64,000 nucleotides of DNA from Symbiodinium natans (GCA_905221605.1 CAJNDS010002236.1:186001-250000); one strand, 5' to 3'. Positions 1 through 9,542 are shown, numbered from the stretch's first letter. Program-made: numbers and translations. The notes: generated from the sequence alone by a model not told the origin.

Positions 1-78
1 CGAATCCTCGGGCCAGGGATCGATCGCCGGCCTTGGTGTGGCTCGATATGCCGGCTGGTGGACTGCCTTTACACTGCC

Positions 79-363
79 TCAGTGCAGGGAACCTAAGGCG
101 AGGTGACGATTTCCACCAGCAAACACCACAAAATGCGCGCGAGCGCGATCCGACAACACGAAGACTCGCGGTAGGACATGGGCTGTACCCTGTCTTGAAA
201 CAGACGCGCATGCGACTCCGAGATTGGAGAATTTAGCCTTCGAATTCGGGCCTCCACCGGCTGTCTGGGATCCGGGCCACTGCAAGCTGACGGCCGGCAG
301 GTCGTGAGCTGTCCTTAACCGCGCAAGCTCATCGAGATAGGCGCTGGCCGCCGCGTAGTTAGC
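79..363 (-). CDS. Terminal exon of a minus-strand split gene, product unknown
   Basis: The frame is open for 94 codons from an AG acceptor (read on the minus strand, ...GTGCCAG then GCT) to a stop codon at 79-81. It encodes a protein-like stretch containing YLDELARLRTAHDL and ending HLALGSLH. The upstream exon with matching phase was not identified, so the parent protein is unknown. It is the only exon in the left block with a convincing terminal stop, so it probably marks the 3' end of the minus-strand gene(s) covering 1-12 kb. No domain recognised. An opposite-strand frame at 33-236 looks like a shadow. Confidence 0.6.
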   Translation of the reverse strand, partial: ANYAAASAYLDELARLRTAHDLPAVSLQWPGSQTAGGGPNSKAKFSNLGVACASVSRQGTAHVLPRVFVLSDRARAHFVVFAGGNRHLALGSLH

Positions 364-1193
364 CTGGCACGGGGGCTACACTCCTGCAGCCGCGTGTGTT
401 TTTGTTGTCCAAGAGACGCCCTCACTTCAAGTCAGCTGATTTTCCGAAGGTTTCCTCTTGTGCTGTGAATAGGGTTTGTAACATTACAACGCCTGCAATT
501 CTCAGATGCCCCTGCAACAAATCACTCCAGAGAAAAATGTCTGAAACACCACCACTCAACGCTGCTACGCATGAATCCCCGCCATCAAGACCTGAGGGAA
601 ACTCCCTCGATCCCTAAATCCCACAAGGTCTATAAGCCCCGCTACCTGAGGAACCCAATGCCTACCTTTTTGTAAGTCACTACTTACCGTAGAAGCCCTC
701 CCTTATAAGATTCTTCGGTGGCCTACAAACAAGTAGGTTTGGATTAAGGTATAAACCCAGTTTCTGTGAACCCCGCGCCTGACCACGACTGCCCAAAAGC
801 GCAGCCACGGAAGAGCAGAGCACAAAGGCGTGCAATCGCTCTGACAGTGTGTGACCTCACGGATTCTAAAAAACCCTAAACCCTTATTCTGTAAACCCTA
901 AACTCCATAAACATAGAGTTGAGGGTTTGGTCATAGTCAGCGTGTGGGGTTGGGGTCACTCGGGATTTGGGGGAGCCAAGTTCGCAGTGAGAGCCTGGTT
1001 CTCATTTCGGGAAGCAAGATCTCGCCTCGAGGTGGCCCGACGCCCCATATATCCAGCCTGGCTGCTACACTCTCCATTTATAAACCCTAAAACCCTGCGG
1101 ACGGCCTCAACCCCTAATTCCCTAAACCTCTACACCCCTACACACTCTTCCCCCAAACCCTAAACCCTAAACCCCAGACCTGAACTCTAAAAC
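364..1193. other. Intron-like sequence with scattered CCCTAAA copies
   Basis: Mostly unique sequence with degenerate CCCTAAA copies from about 865 onward (denser at 1085-1190). The phase mismatch between the exon at 1194-1299 (ends two bases into a codon) and the exon at 79-363 (starts on a codon) suggests an undetected small exon here. None could be delimited. Confidence 0.4.
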
Positions 1194-1299
1194 CCTCCCA
1201 GCCTAGCAGCCCAGACATATCTCCTGGGCTCGCCACGGTGCAGGTGCCAGGCCCCTTTCGCCTTGGGCTCGAACACCTCGCCCGTTACTTTGAGGGGCT
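1194..1299 (-). CDS. Internal exon, product unknown
   Basis: Minus strand, 106 nt between an AG acceptor (GGGCCCAG) and a donor GTTTTAG that lies in telomere-like sequence. The open frame includes EVFEPKAKGAWHLHRG. It starts with two bases of a split codon, which fits the one-base remainder of the preceding exon (2188-2265), so the two join in frame. The plus strand is also open here, but only the minus strand gives consistent splice phases. Confidence 0.6.
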
Positions 1300-2187
1300 C
1301 TGGGCCCTACCCTAAACCCTAAACTTCAGGGGCCGTAAATCGGGCTGTTGGACTTTTTACCCCGGGGCTTGGGCACAGGCTCGCGTCTCTGAACAAGGGC
1401 GCCGGGAGGTTTCATTTCTACTCAAGGACCAAGGATTCACATCTCCCTCGCACCTCTTTCTCGGCTACATGCCATGGGCGGCGGCAAACAACAAGGCCTA
1501 ATCAAATTTGCTCTTTCGTCCAGGAGAACCAGCCGCAAAGACGGAGCCAGAGTGACCCCAGCCCCTGACAATGCCCCGGACAAGAAAATGGAAAAAGGTA
1601 GCTGCTAGAATCAGGGATGGCAAGGACAGAGGACAGGGTCTGGGCGCAGAATACGAAGCTTGAGCATGTGAGCATGAGGGTACAAAATGGCCTTGGGGCC
1701 GCCAAGTGGACCTAAGGCTTTGGGGGCTTGAGCTTGCATTTCTGCTCTCTATGCATGGGGGACATCAGGGTTTAGGGTTTAGGGTTTAGGGTTGACAGAT
1801 GCCGCACTCAAATCAACAGCAGCCAGGCCTTCCTAAAGGCATCGGCATCTTGGTCATAGATGGACCGATCCTTCGAACAGCGAAAAAACTCGGTCTGGTG
1901 TGCAACAAAGCATCTAGCTCCAAGCATCTCCAGTTTCAGAAGAATTTTCTGATGCACACTATCATGTTTATATGCTTCTCATGCAGTTTCATCATGCTCA
2001 CATGTACTTGCCTTTATTGCAACATGAGCTATATTCATTTGTGAATGTGAGGTAGAAGTAGACAGACAAGGCAATGCGGGACACACTCCCTAAACCCTAT
2101 GAAAGCCCTAGCCTGAAAGCCCTAAACCCTAAACTTTGAGCCCTGAACCCTAAACCCTAAACCCTAAACCCCTAACCCCAAGCAGAC

Positions 2188-2265
2188 CCTGGGCCAACCC
2201 CCTCTCCTCGAGGAGGCCGCTGGCGTGAACGACCACGCGCAGAGGGCCATGCTCGCTCTGGATCC
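2188..2265 (-). CDS. Internal exon flanked by inverted telomere-type repeats
   Basis: 78 nt, acceptor CATCCCAG, donor GTCTGC. The frame includes HGPLRVVVHASGLLEERG. Its phase fits both neighbours (2485-2599 upstream, 1194-1299 downstream). On the sense strand, CCCTAAA repeats (plus-strand TTTAGGG at 2282-2410) precede it and TTTAGGG repeats (plus-strand CCCTAAA at 2090-2180) follow it. No family recognised. Confidence 0.6.
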
Positions 2266-2280
2266 CTGGGATGGACCATT

Positions 2281-2410
2281 GTAGGGTTTAGGGTTTAGGG
2301 TTTAGGGTTTAGGGTTTAGGGTTTAGGGTTTAGGGTTTAATAAGGTTTAGGGTTTAGGGTTTAGGGTTTAGGGTTTAGAGTTTAGGGTTTAGGGTTTAGG
2401 GTTTAGGCCA
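2281..2410 (+). repeat. Interstitial TTTAGGG array
   Basis: About 17 copies of TTTAGGG with a few interruptions, continuing degenerately to about 2455. It lies in the intron upstream of the minus-strand exon 2188-2265, so it is CCCTAAA in the transcript. Confidence 0.95.
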
Positions 2411-2484
2411 GTTTAGTGTTTAGGGTTTGGGATTTTGTGTTTAGGGTTTAGGGTGAGGGGGATAATTCCATCACCTCTGTGAAC

Positions 2485-2599
2485 CTCGTCCCTCAGTGCA
2501 CACGACACTGCAGGATGTTCCCCTGGGCGCGCGATTGGATCCTGAAACTACCGCTGGATGCGTCGTCTCAGCACCAAGCGCTCCATCAACTCGCAAACG
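2485..2599 (-). CDS. Internal exon, product unknown
   Basis: 115 nt, acceptor GGTCCAG, donor GTTCAC. The frame includes RLRVDGALGAETTHPAVV. The exon begins on a codon boundary, matching the preceding exon (2923-3016), and leaves one base that fits 2188-2265. Plus-strand frames across this stretch are shadows on this reading. Confidence 0.55.
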
Positions 2600-2922
2600 C
2601 TGGACCTGCAAGCGTCTCCAACAAAGACAAACTTGCATAGGCCCGAGAATTTTTAGATTTGTGAGGGTTTGTGCTAAGTATCAGGGGCGCGGGGATTATA
2701 CAGAAGCGGTCCGCTGGATGTCCTTGTGCGAGTCATTGGCTGCTGCACGTCTACAGCTAATTCAACCATTGCACAGCTGTCAATACTGCATCTCTTCTAC
2801 ATGACCCGACCTAATCGTTCAAGTTCAAGGTGTCATCTCAACCCGAGAAGCCACATACGGCAGTGCGTTTGGAAGCGCCTGCATCCATGCAATCGTAAAT
2901 TAGGGCACCAAAGGCGGCCCAC

Positions 2923-3016
2923 CCCAGGCCAGGGGCGCGACTCCTCAGCCACATCGCAGGCTTCCACGGCAACGCTCGCACCGGACGAGCGCAGCGCCTG
3001 TGATTGTGGAGTGTTG
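2923..3016 (-). CDS. Internal exon, product unknown
   Basis: 94 nt, acceptor GCAAAAAG, donor GTGGGC. The frame includes SVAVEACDVAEESRPW. One leading base matches the two trailing bases of exon 3137-3218. No domain recognised. Confidence 0.5.
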
Positions 3017-3136
3017 CTTTTTGCCTGATCACAGAACAGACACAATAACCCCTAAAACATCGTAAGCTGCAATCTAAGCCTTGGACCCTGACCCTGAACC
3101 CTAACTCAACCCTAAACCCTAGGCAAAAGAGGCAAC

Positions 3137-3218
3137 CTCCAGCTCCGGGCCTCGATGCGCTCCTCCGCGCCTTGCTGCGAGGGCACCTGGCACAGATATT
3201 CTGAGCCGGGCTTCCGCC
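3137..3218 (-). CDS. Internal exon, product unknown
   Basis: 82 nt, acceptor GCTTGCAG, donor GTTGCC, followed on the sense strand by telomere-like sequence. The frame includes SEYLCQVPSQQGAEERIE. It is the first member of a five-exon run (down to 1194) in which every junction keeps frame. Confidence 0.55.
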
Positions 3219-4498
3219 CTGCAAGCTACGGGGCGGATCGCTACTACAGCCCAAGTAGGCGCCAGAGAACCCCAAAAAACACCTCCAGCGAAGAGGGGGG
3301 GCTGAAGAAAGACACCTGGAAGAAGATACCTGCAACTGAAATTGCAAGACGTCCATTGTGAAGATAGGAAGTTGAATGCCTCTAAGCCCTCAACCCGAAG
3401 CCTTAAACTCCATAAGTTAGACCCTCGACCCAAAATCTCTATTGAAGGAAATCCAAACCAAAGCCTTATCAATCCCTCCGCACCGTTACCCGAGACGCGA
3501 TCCCTGCTCCCTACCGTACGAAACCACGACTGCGACCCACCTGGCCAGAACGCGAAGTCAAGACCAGCCGGCGGAATCCCAGTTCAGCCTTGTGTGGGCC
3601 AGAGCTGTAGGCTCGAAAGAGTGCTGCGGCTTCGGGTTCAGGGTTTAGGGTGAGGATCTAGCAGCTAGCAACGTAGGGCCTATGCAGAGTCCGGCTTCAA
3701 AAGAGTTTTGGGTTGGTAGGGATTCAGGCTTCAGAGCGTTAGGGGGTTAGATTCTGATGTGTCCGGGGTGTATATTTCTACCTTAAGTGCGGAAAACGAA
3801 ATATGTATGTATATGTATATATGTATATACATAGTATATACATATATATATATATATATACACACCACATAGGACATCAGCCAGAGAGCCGAAACCACAA
3901 TGAGGATCGAAGACTAGCGTTCTTGGGGCGCTGCTATGGCTTCTGCCGCAGCCAAGCCAATGCCTCCCACACCACCTGATCTGCAGGTCTGAGGGTTTAG
4001 GGTTTAGGGTTTAGGGTTTAGGGTTTAGGGCTTAGGGTTTAAGGTTTAGGGTTTAGGGTGTAGGGTTTAGGGTTTAGGGTTTCGGGCATGGGCTTTGGGG
4101 GTTTAGGAGTCGGGTGTGCGAAGGGCGAAGCGTTCAGGAGGTGCGAAGTTTGGATGCCTCCTGTCGACTTCACTCGTGGCCTTCAGATGAGATCATGGGG
4201 AGTCCCAATCTCTCCCCCCTCTCCCCGCAACTATGGGCGAACCCATTTCAAAGTTCACAGTGGGCCACCGCCCCAGGCCCACCCCCTTGAAAGGGAGCTG
4301 CTGCGGAGACGCGGGGTGGAGCGAGATGGAAAAGGGGGCTGCCCAGAATCGGGCGTTCACAGATACATGTACTATTGCACAAGGAACACGAGAGCCTCAG
4401 ACTCTCCCCAACTTTGCAGCAAACCCTACCGCGACGAAACCCCAAAAGCCCAAGACTCCAAGCACCAAACCACCAACGCCCGAAGCCGAAGCCCAAAC
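3219..4498. other. Intronic or intergenic stretch with AT and TTTAGGG tracts
   Basis: Contains an alternating ATGTATATAT-type tract (about 3800-3865) and a TTTAGGG array at about 3990-4085. Some minus-strand frames around 3350-3470 and 4250-4490 look partly protein-like but have no convincing borders. The exons on either side do not share phase, so at least one exon is probably missing from this list. Confidence 0.4.
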
Positions 4499-4633
4499 CC
4501 CAAGATCCCCCATCGCACGCCACAGCATGGCTCCGGCACCTGTGACCAGCGCCACCCCTGTCTCGATCACAAACTTCGGAAGTGAAGGAACCACCTGGGG
4601 CATCAGGGGCCGAGCTTTCCCTTGCGTCCTAAC
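4499..4633 (-). CDS. Internal exon, product unknown
   Basis: 135 nt (45 codons exactly), acceptor ATTTTGCAG with a fair pyrimidine tract, donor GTTTGGG, a telomere-variant donor. The frame includes LPKFVIETGVALVTGAG, a hydrophobic Gly/Ala-rich segment. Phase matches the preceding exon 4689-4767. Confidence 0.55.
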
Positions 4634-4688
4634 CTGCAAAATCTCGACAACGTAGGCCTAACTCAGAAACCCAAAGCCCGTATTCCAC

Positions 4689-4767
4689 CCTCTCTGCCAA
4701 GCCCGCCACACGCCCGGAGTAGATTGGCATCTTCGAGCTAAGATCGAGCCTGCCGATAGATTCAAGT
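4689..4767 (-). CDS. Internal exon, product unknown
   Basis: 79 nt, acceptor ATCAACCTCAG, donor GTGGAATACG. The frame includes LESIGRLDLSSKMPIYS. It joins in frame to 4499-4633. Two TTTAGGG copies lie just upstream on the sense side (plus 4788-4806). A further protein-like stretch (SPSEVSEKPYPAILG) lies at about 4807-4863 but its donor is unclear. Confidence 0.55.
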
Positions 4768-5125
4768 CTGAGGTTGATAAGGATCCAGGGTTTAGGGTTT
4801 AGGGTTTTTCTCGTGCCCAGGATTGCAGGATACGGCTTCTCAGACACCTCACTTGGACTTCTGGGCAATGCTCTTGTGTGAAGAACCTCGCGGTTTTGAG
4901 GGCCACAACCTTGAATTCCCCTTGCCCCTCAGAGGCCGGGTCCCCATGAGGGAGAAGGATTAATTAGGCCTGAAGCCTCCCTGGCCCCAAACCTCAAAGA
5001 TCAGAGCACTTTTGGCCGTTTGTTTCAATGACATTGTGGATGTCCTGCGTCTCAACAGCGAAGCGAGAACCTACACCCAGCATTTGAAATCCCCACCGCC
5101 TCTCTTGCATCCCTGGTTGCTCACA

Positions 5126-5150
5126 GGGCATTCCAGTCTCAGCGGTGGCA
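5126..5150. repeat. 25-bp segment nearly identical to 11127-11151
   Basis: GGGCATT.CAGTCTCAGCGG and the following five bases occur here and at 11127-11151 with a single mismatch. Both lie in or beside coding-like sequence, so it may mark a shared ancestry of two segments. Confidence 0.6.
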
Positions 5151-5168
5151 CTCGGTGCATTGCTCAAC

Positions 5169-5266
5169 CCGGTTCACTCCTCCGATGGAAAGCTTCCGAT
5201 CGCCAGATCTCCGAACAACCGCTTTCGCCTGGGCAGCCAGCGCCGCCCCTGTCTGTATGCGACATC
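5169..5266 (-). CDS. Internal exon, basic, product unknown
   Basis: 98 nt, acceptor CATGTGCCAG, donor GTTGAGC. The frame includes LAAQAKAVVRRSGDRKL. Two leading bases complete the one-base remainder of exon 5833-5901. Upstream on the sense side is the 5281-5488 repeat. The same frame stays open past the chosen donor for about eight codons (ending in a CxxCH pattern), so the 3' border may be a little lower. Confidence 0.6.
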
Positions 5267-5280
5267 CTGGCACATGGAAG

Positions 5281-5488
5281 GGTTTAGAGTTTAGGGTTTA
5301 GGGTTTAGGGTTTCGGGTTTCGGGTTATAGGGTTATAGGGTTATAGGGTTATAGGGTTATAGGGTTATAGGGTTATAGGGTTATAGGGTTATAGGGTTAT
5401 AGGGTTATAGGGTTATAGGGTTATAGAGTTATATGGTTATAGGGTGATAGGGTTATAGGGTTATAGGTTTATAGGGGTATAGGGTTTA
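5281..5488 (+). repeat. TTTAGGG array turning into an 8-bp variant (TTATAGGG)
   Basis: Four to five TTTAGGG/TTTCGGG copies are followed by about 20 copies of the 8-bp variant TTATAGGG. It is the only such variant array in the window. Confidence 0.95.
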
Positions 5489-5596
5489 GGGTTAACAGTT
5501 TAGGGGGACCATGGACAATGATGCTTAGCAAGGTAAGCTCTTCGGAACCCAGATCTTCTCACCTTTTGCCACTTGCAATGTGCCTGAGGCAAAGCC

Positions 5597-5836
5597 CTGA
5601 GCCCTAAACCCCAAACCCTAAACCCTAAACCCGAAACCCTAAACCCTAAACCCGAAACCCTAAACCCTAAACCCTAAACCCTTGAATCTTCAGATCCGAA
5701 GCCTCGACTGCTCACCAAGACCCTTTCGCTGGTGTGTTCAGTTTGAGCCTAGCAATCCTACCCCTAAACCCCAAACCCTAAACCCCAAACCCTGAACCCT
5801 GAACCCTAAACCCTGAACCCTAAACCCTAAACCCTG
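5597..5836 (-). repeat. CCCTAAA arrays
   Basis: Two blocks of CCCTAAA with CCCGAAA/CCCTGAA variants (about 5597-5690 and 5764-5836), separated by about 70 bp of unique sequence. On the transcript strand they read TTTAGGG, directly downstream of exon 5833-5901, whose donor lies inside the array. Confidence 0.9.
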
Positions 5837-5901
5837 CTGCCGGTCCCGGTTGTGAGCCAGCAACAGCTGCGCCCGCTCGATGTCGTTGAGCTTCTGGGGG
5901 C
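5833..5901 (-). CDS. Internal exon whose donor is the telomere repeat itself
   Basis: 69 nt, acceptor AGTTGCCAG, donor GTTTAGGG at the first repeat copy. The frame includes KLNDIERAQLLLAHNRD, a strongly helical, clearly protein-like stretch. It settles the strand, since the opposite frame is also open but less convincing. Phase fits 6550-6611 upstream and 5169-5266 downstream. Confidence 0.65.
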
Positions 5902-6549
5902 CTGGCAACTGGCCAGCAGCTACATGGGTAGTTCTCCAAATTAGGACCCCCTTTTTTGTGGGGGTCCTTATTTATTGTAAGTAAGGGTGCCGTATTATGT
6001 TATATAGGGGACCACAAAAGATGGGACCCAAATTTAGAGAACACCCACATGGTGCTACCATGGCCTACATGCACCAACTGTTGGGCGTCCGGAGTCGGCT
6101 TCTTTGATGGGACGACACCTGCTTCTACCCCGGGCAGCAAAACCCGACGCAAACCTGCGCAGCGGCAGGACGTGAGAGTGGGAGTTCGGACAACGTCTGG
6201 AAGAAAACACCTAAGCCGCCCCTAGAACCCCCCAACATCCCCCAAAACCCTAAACTCGGAGATGCAACTCCACGTCGTTTGAATTCCCATACAAGAGGGC
6301 CCTGTGCTCTCCGTCACCAAGAAAGATCTGTGAACTCCTGAGCTTTAGGAGCCCAGGCCATGATCCCGAGAACCAATCCTTTAGGGGGGGATTGGGCTTT
6401 GGGGTGCGGATGGGTTTTGGCGTTTTGCGGGTTTGGGGGTCGAAGGTTGGGCGCTTCAAGGCTTCGAGCTTGAGATTCATTTCAGGTGTGGGGATTGCAA
6501 GGGCCAGGCTTATCCCCGAAGATCTGGGAACAGCTGAACTGCTTGGGAC
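5902..6549. other. Intron with unique sequence
   Basis: Intron between two phase-matched exons. It contains a short near-palindrome of CCCCC/GGGGG with a T-rich centre at about 5947-5970 and no clear repeat array. Confidence 0.4.
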
Positions 6550-6611
6550 CTCCAGCAGGGAAGGCCCAGCCGATCTCATACATCAGCTGCTCCTGATATC
6601 CCAGACTTCTT
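6550..6611 (-). CDS. Internal exon, product unknown
   Basis: 62 nt with acceptor AAAACCCAG and donor GTCCCAAG. The frame includes YQEQLMYEIGWAFPAG and remains open to about 6494, so a longer exon is possible. Phase agrees with 6744-6820 (two trailing bases) and 5833-5901 (two leading bases). Confidence 0.6.
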
Positions 6612-6743
6612 CTGGGTTTTCGGAATCCCTGAACCCTAAACGAACCTCAGAACCCCTTCAACTCCAAACCCAAAATCCTGCAAAACCTAACATTAAACCC
6701 CCACCCAAAAAAAGGCAATGTGTGCATGCCCACTCCCCTCCAC

Positions 6744-6820
6744 CCCCAAAAAAAGGAGTGCAAACGGTCCTCGAGCTCCTGGCTGCCAAGCGCGTCAGTG
6801 TCCAGCCAGAGGACAGGCAT
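6744..6820 (-). CDS. Internal exon, product unknown
   Basis: 77 nt, acceptor TTCTTGGGCAG, donor GTGGAG. The frame includes VLWLDTDALGSQELED. It starts on a codon boundary as exon 7022-7125 requires. On the sense strand it is preceded by CCCTAAA repeats (plus-strand TTTAGGG/TTTGGGG at 6841-6985). Confidence 0.6.
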
Positions 6821-6840
6821 CTGCCCAAGAAGGGAAGTGT

Positions 6841-6985
6841 AAGGTTTAGGGTTTAGGGTTTAGGGTTTAGGGTTTAGGGTTTAGGGTTTAGGGTTTAGGG
6901 TTTAGGGTTTAGGGTTTGGGGTTTGGGGTTTGGGGTTTGGGGTTTGGGGTTTGGGTTTAGGGTTGAGGGTTGAGGTTTTAGGGTT
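6841..6985 (+). repeat. TTTAGGG array followed by TTTGGGG variant
   Basis: About ten TTTAGGG copies, then six TTTGGGG copies, then degenerate repeats. Confidence 0.95.
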
Positions 6986-7021
6986 TAGGATTCAGGACCC
7001 TAAACCCTAAACCCTACAAAC

Positions 7022-7125
7022 CCCAAACAGGACTGTCCCATCTTCCGGGGGAGCCTGTGGTAGCTCGGTGCGGGCCGTGCGAACGAGGCCCTGGACAGAT
7101 GCCTGGGGCGGTACGGTGGTGCGAC
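7022..7125 (-). CDS. Internal exon flanked by inverted telomere-type repeats
   Basis: 104 nt, acceptor CCACTGAG, donor GTTTGTAGGG running into TTTAGGG. The frame includes QGLVRTARTELPQAPPED. It joins 6744-6820 in frame. The upstream sense flank carries the 7145-7330 repeat and the downstream flank CCCTAAA (plus 6999-7021). The junction with 7361-7510 does not fit, so one border here or there may be wrong. Confidence 0.5.
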
Positions 7126-7144
7126 CTCAGTGGGGGAGTCTTAA

Positions 7145-7335
7145 GATCCGTAGAGATTTAGGGCCAAAGTTCTGTAGAGATTTGGGGGTTTAGGCCAAAG
7201 TTCTGTAGAGATTTAGGGGTTTAGGCCAAAGCTCTGTGGAGATTTAGGGGTTTAGGGGTTTAGGCCAAAGTTCTGTGGAGATTTAGGGGTTTGGCGTTTA
7301 AGCCAAAGTCCTGCAGAGATTTTAGGAGTTTGGGG
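7145..7335 (+). repeat. Short tandem repeat built on a TTTAGGG-like core
   Basis: About five imperfect copies, 31-45 bp each, of GCCAAAGTTCTGTAGAGATT plus a TTTAGGGGTTTAG core. Confidence 0.85.
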
Positions 7336-7360
7336 TTGAGATCCTCTTTAGCCCACGAAC

Positions 7361-7510
7361 CCAGCGGAAGAGATCAGATCTTCAAGGGCCAGTGTATTCA
7401 GAAAACCCCCTGAGGCGCAGGCGATAGGTTGAGCTCCCGGGACCCATAGCAAGGGAGCTGAGGAGCACAACCCGCACGGATCCTGAGTCCGTTGGGCTGA
7501 TTCTGATGGT
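7361..7510 (-). CDS. Internal exon, product unknown
   Basis: 150 nt, acceptor TGTGCAAAAG, donor GTTCGTGG. The open frame ends with GGFLNTLALEDLIS. One leading base completes the codon left by 7548-7599. Confidence 0.5.
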
Positions 7511-7547
7511 CTTTTGCACATCCGGCCCTAAACTCCAAACCCTGCAC

Positions 7548-7599
7548 CTGGAATCCTCGGGACGTAAGACAGGGTCATGATGGACCTTGATGGCTATTC
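7548..7599 (-). CDS. Small internal exon
   Basis: 52 nt, acceptor GGATGCCAG, donor GTGCAGG followed within ten bases by a TTTAGGG-like copy. The frame includes IAIKVHHDPVLRPEDS. The flanking introns are short (37 and 113 nt), and the 37-nt one is unusually small. An alternative is one continuous exon from 7382 to 7606, which is also open in a neighbouring frame. Confidence 0.45.
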
Positions 7600-7712
7600 C
7601 TGGCATCCTCGTTCAGCTGAAAGCTAGGAATCATCATGTAATGACCGAGTGGTGGTTTGCTCCACCTTCTTGTCATCAAGTTGGCTACATCTGTGTTCAT
7701 CGCTGTCATCAC

Positions 7713-7948
7713 CTAATTCACTGTGTCGGCAGCTTTGCAGCATGCTGTCCCGGAGGGTAGGTGTCACATCAGCCACCAGATGCAACCTTCCTAAGTCAAG
7801 TCGCCACACGACTCCAATCCCATCTCCCTCTGATTCAGACTGGATGCCATTGTTCGGCAGCTGGTGGATGATCGCCTGGAGAGGGATCCAGCTGTGTTCC
7901 GGGATGCTGTCAAACCCAGCAAATCCATTCTCCTTGCTGTCTCTTTCC
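7713..7948 (-). CDS. Longest internal exon of the left block
   Basis: 236 nt, acceptor TAGGTGCTGAG, donor GTGATGAC. 78 codons include GVVWRLDLGRLHLVADV followed by TPTLRDSMLQSC. Composition and length make this one of the more secure exons. It leaves one base, which fits 7548-7599. Phase with the upstream exon 8407-8464 does not fit, so another exon probably lies at 7950-8400. Confidence 0.6.
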
Positions 7949-8299
7949 CTCAGCACCTAAGTACCAAACCGAAATCACCAGACTGAACCCTATATCCCTA
8001 GCGCCTAAACTAAAAAAACAAAAGACGAAACTCTCAAATCCTAACCCCGAACCCTAAACCTGAACCCTGAGTGGCTTCAGGCCACCATGTCGTATCTTTT
8101 TGGCATTTATGTTTTGGTGCGGCTTTGTGCTACCGTGTCGTATATGACTAATCAGTCGTGTTGTTCGTCTATGCTTGCTCAGTACTGGGGTCTGTAAGTT
8201 TGCAATTCCCATGTATGCTCTTGTTTGCTGAACATACTGAACATACGACAGTTTACAAACATCCTGCTTGTTTATAAGCAAAGGGGGGGTCCAAGCATG

Positions 8300-8372
8300 T
8301 AAACCCTGAGGCCCTAAACCCTAAACCCTAAACCCTAAACCCTAAACCCCAAACCCTAAACCCGAAACCCTC
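8300..8372 (-). repeat. CCCTAAA array
   Basis: About nine copies with two variants, just downstream (sense strand) of exon 8407-8464. Confidence 0.95.
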
Positions 8373-8406
8373 TTATGCATGTCAACCCTAAGGCCCGTCC
8401 CTGAAC

Positions 8407-8464
8407 CCCCGAGTTCCGCCTGGAACACTGCCAGGAGGTCCACGCAGAGCTGCTGCGCCGTAGC
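8407..8464 (-). CDS. Internal exon flanked by inverted telomere-type repeats
   Basis: 58 nt, acceptor GGCTCCAG, donor GTTCAGGG. The frame includes ATAQQLCVDLLAVFQAEL, an amphipathic helix. It starts on a codon boundary as required by 8851-8925. The repeats at 8300-8372 and 8497-8630 flank it in opposite orientation. Confidence 0.6.
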
Positions 8465-8496
8465 CTGGAGCCAGCCTGGTGTGGTGGAAGTGGCTG

Positions 8497-8822
8497 GTAG
8501 GGTTTAGGGTTTAGGGTTTAGGGGTTTAGGGTTTAGGGTTTGGGGTTTGGGGTTTAGGGTTTAGGGGTTTAGGGATTGGGGGTTTAGAGACGGTTTGGGT
8601 TTAGGGTTTAAGGTTTGGGGTTTAGGTATAATAGGGTGCAAGGGAGCGAAGGAAGAGCAGCCATGGTTTAACACTCTCCATTCCTTCATTCCCTATTGGT
8701 TCGGGTTGGGGTTAGGGTTTAGGGCTTAGGAAAGTTTAGGGTTTAGGGTTTGGGGTTTGGGGCTTGGGGCTTGGGGCGTGGGGCTTGGGGCTTGGGGCTT
8801 GGGGTTTGGGGTTTAGGGTTTA
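8497..8822 (+). repeat. Degenerate TTTAGGG arrays
   Basis: TTTAGGG/TTTGGGG at 8497-8630, about 70 bp of unique sequence, then TTTAGGG/CTTGGGG/TTTGGGG at 8705-8822. Confidence 0.9.
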
Positions 8823-8850
8823 GGTCCGCAGGAACCTGAAGCCCTTAAGC

Positions 8851-8925
8851 CTCAGCTCTTTGTATCAACCTCCTCTTTGCATCAACCTCCGGCATGCTTT
8901 TCGTGTGCTTCCGCGCATGGTGGAG
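8851..8925 (-). CDS. Internal exon with probable GC donor
   Basis: 75 nt (25 codons), acceptor CGTCTGAG, apparent donor GCTTAAGG. The frame includes HTKSMPEVDAKRRLIQRA. GC donors are known in dinoflagellate introns. It joins both neighbours in frame (9081-9149 and 8407-8464). The plus strand is open in several frames here and was rejected. Confidence 0.55.
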
Positions 8926-9080
8926 CTCAGACGGGCGCTTCATACCTGACTCCTTGTTCCATTCCAGCCCGAAAGCTTCTACCCAAAGTGTTTGAATGCT
9001 TAGGGATGGAGGGCTCAAGAATCAAGGGTGCAGATGACCATCTTCCCGAGCCTGCAAGCGGGATGACCAGGACGTCGTAC

Positions 9081-9149
9081 CTGGGCACACCAGGGCACCA
9101 AGACATCCAAGCTTTCAGCCCTCATGCGAATCAAGGCAAAATCTTTGTA
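9081..9149 (-). CDS. Internal exon, product unknown
   Basis: 69 nt (23 codons), acceptor CTGCAAAG, donor GTACGACG. The frame includes FALIRMRAESLDVLVPW. Phase zero on both sides fits 9219-9309 and 8851-8925. Confidence 0.6.
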
Positions 9150-9218
9150 CTTTGCAGGTACACTATACCCTAACATGCCGCCATGGCAGCCTCAATGCCT
9201 CAATCCCTCCAAAGAGAC

Positions 9219-9309
9219 CCTGGGAAAAAAGGCCCAGGCCCATCCAGCTTCGTGGAAGAGCCATCCCCCGTGATCGCAGCGCCCGCGGCCAGTCTGAGCA
9301 AACACAGGA
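9219..9309 (-). CDS. Internal exon, Trp/His-rich
   Basis: 91 nt, acceptor GCCCTGCAG, donor GTCTCTTT. The frame includes CDHGGWLFHEAGWAW. The one leading base completes the codon left by 9457-9542. A second AG 16 nt further in would break that phase. Confidence 0.55.
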
Positions 9310-9456
9310 CTGCAGGGCTTTAAGGTTTAGGAGAGGGTTTCGGGAAGTAAGGGTTTGGGTGGCTTTTTGAGGTTTAGGTTTAGGACATCGGTTTGGGAAG
9401 TAAAGGCTTGTGACACTAGGTCACTAGGTGTGGTAAGCCACGCTGTTTCAGGGCAC

Positions 9457-9542
9457 CTCTCTTGCACGAGTCGACAGCAGGGATGCCTGGTCAGGTACTT
9501 CTTATGGACCAAGAACTTGGTCCGCGAGAAGATGAGCAGATC
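9457..9542 (-). CDS. Internal exon, product unknown
   Basis: 86 nt, acceptor CATCGTGCAG, donor GTGCCC. The frame includes LLIFSRTKFLVHKKYLTR. A plus-strand frame across the same bases is also open (opposite-strand overlap), but the minus strand supplies both splice sites and phase. Confidence 0.55.

Noticed and set aside
2186-9173. A plus-strand set of exons (for example at 2186-2280, 5857-5927, 8414-8496, 8968-9157)
   Set aside because: First considered because these frames are open and protein-like, but the minus-strand reading gives better peptides (such as ERAQLLLAHNRD) and a larger set of in-frame junctions, in agreement with the terminal exon at 79-363.
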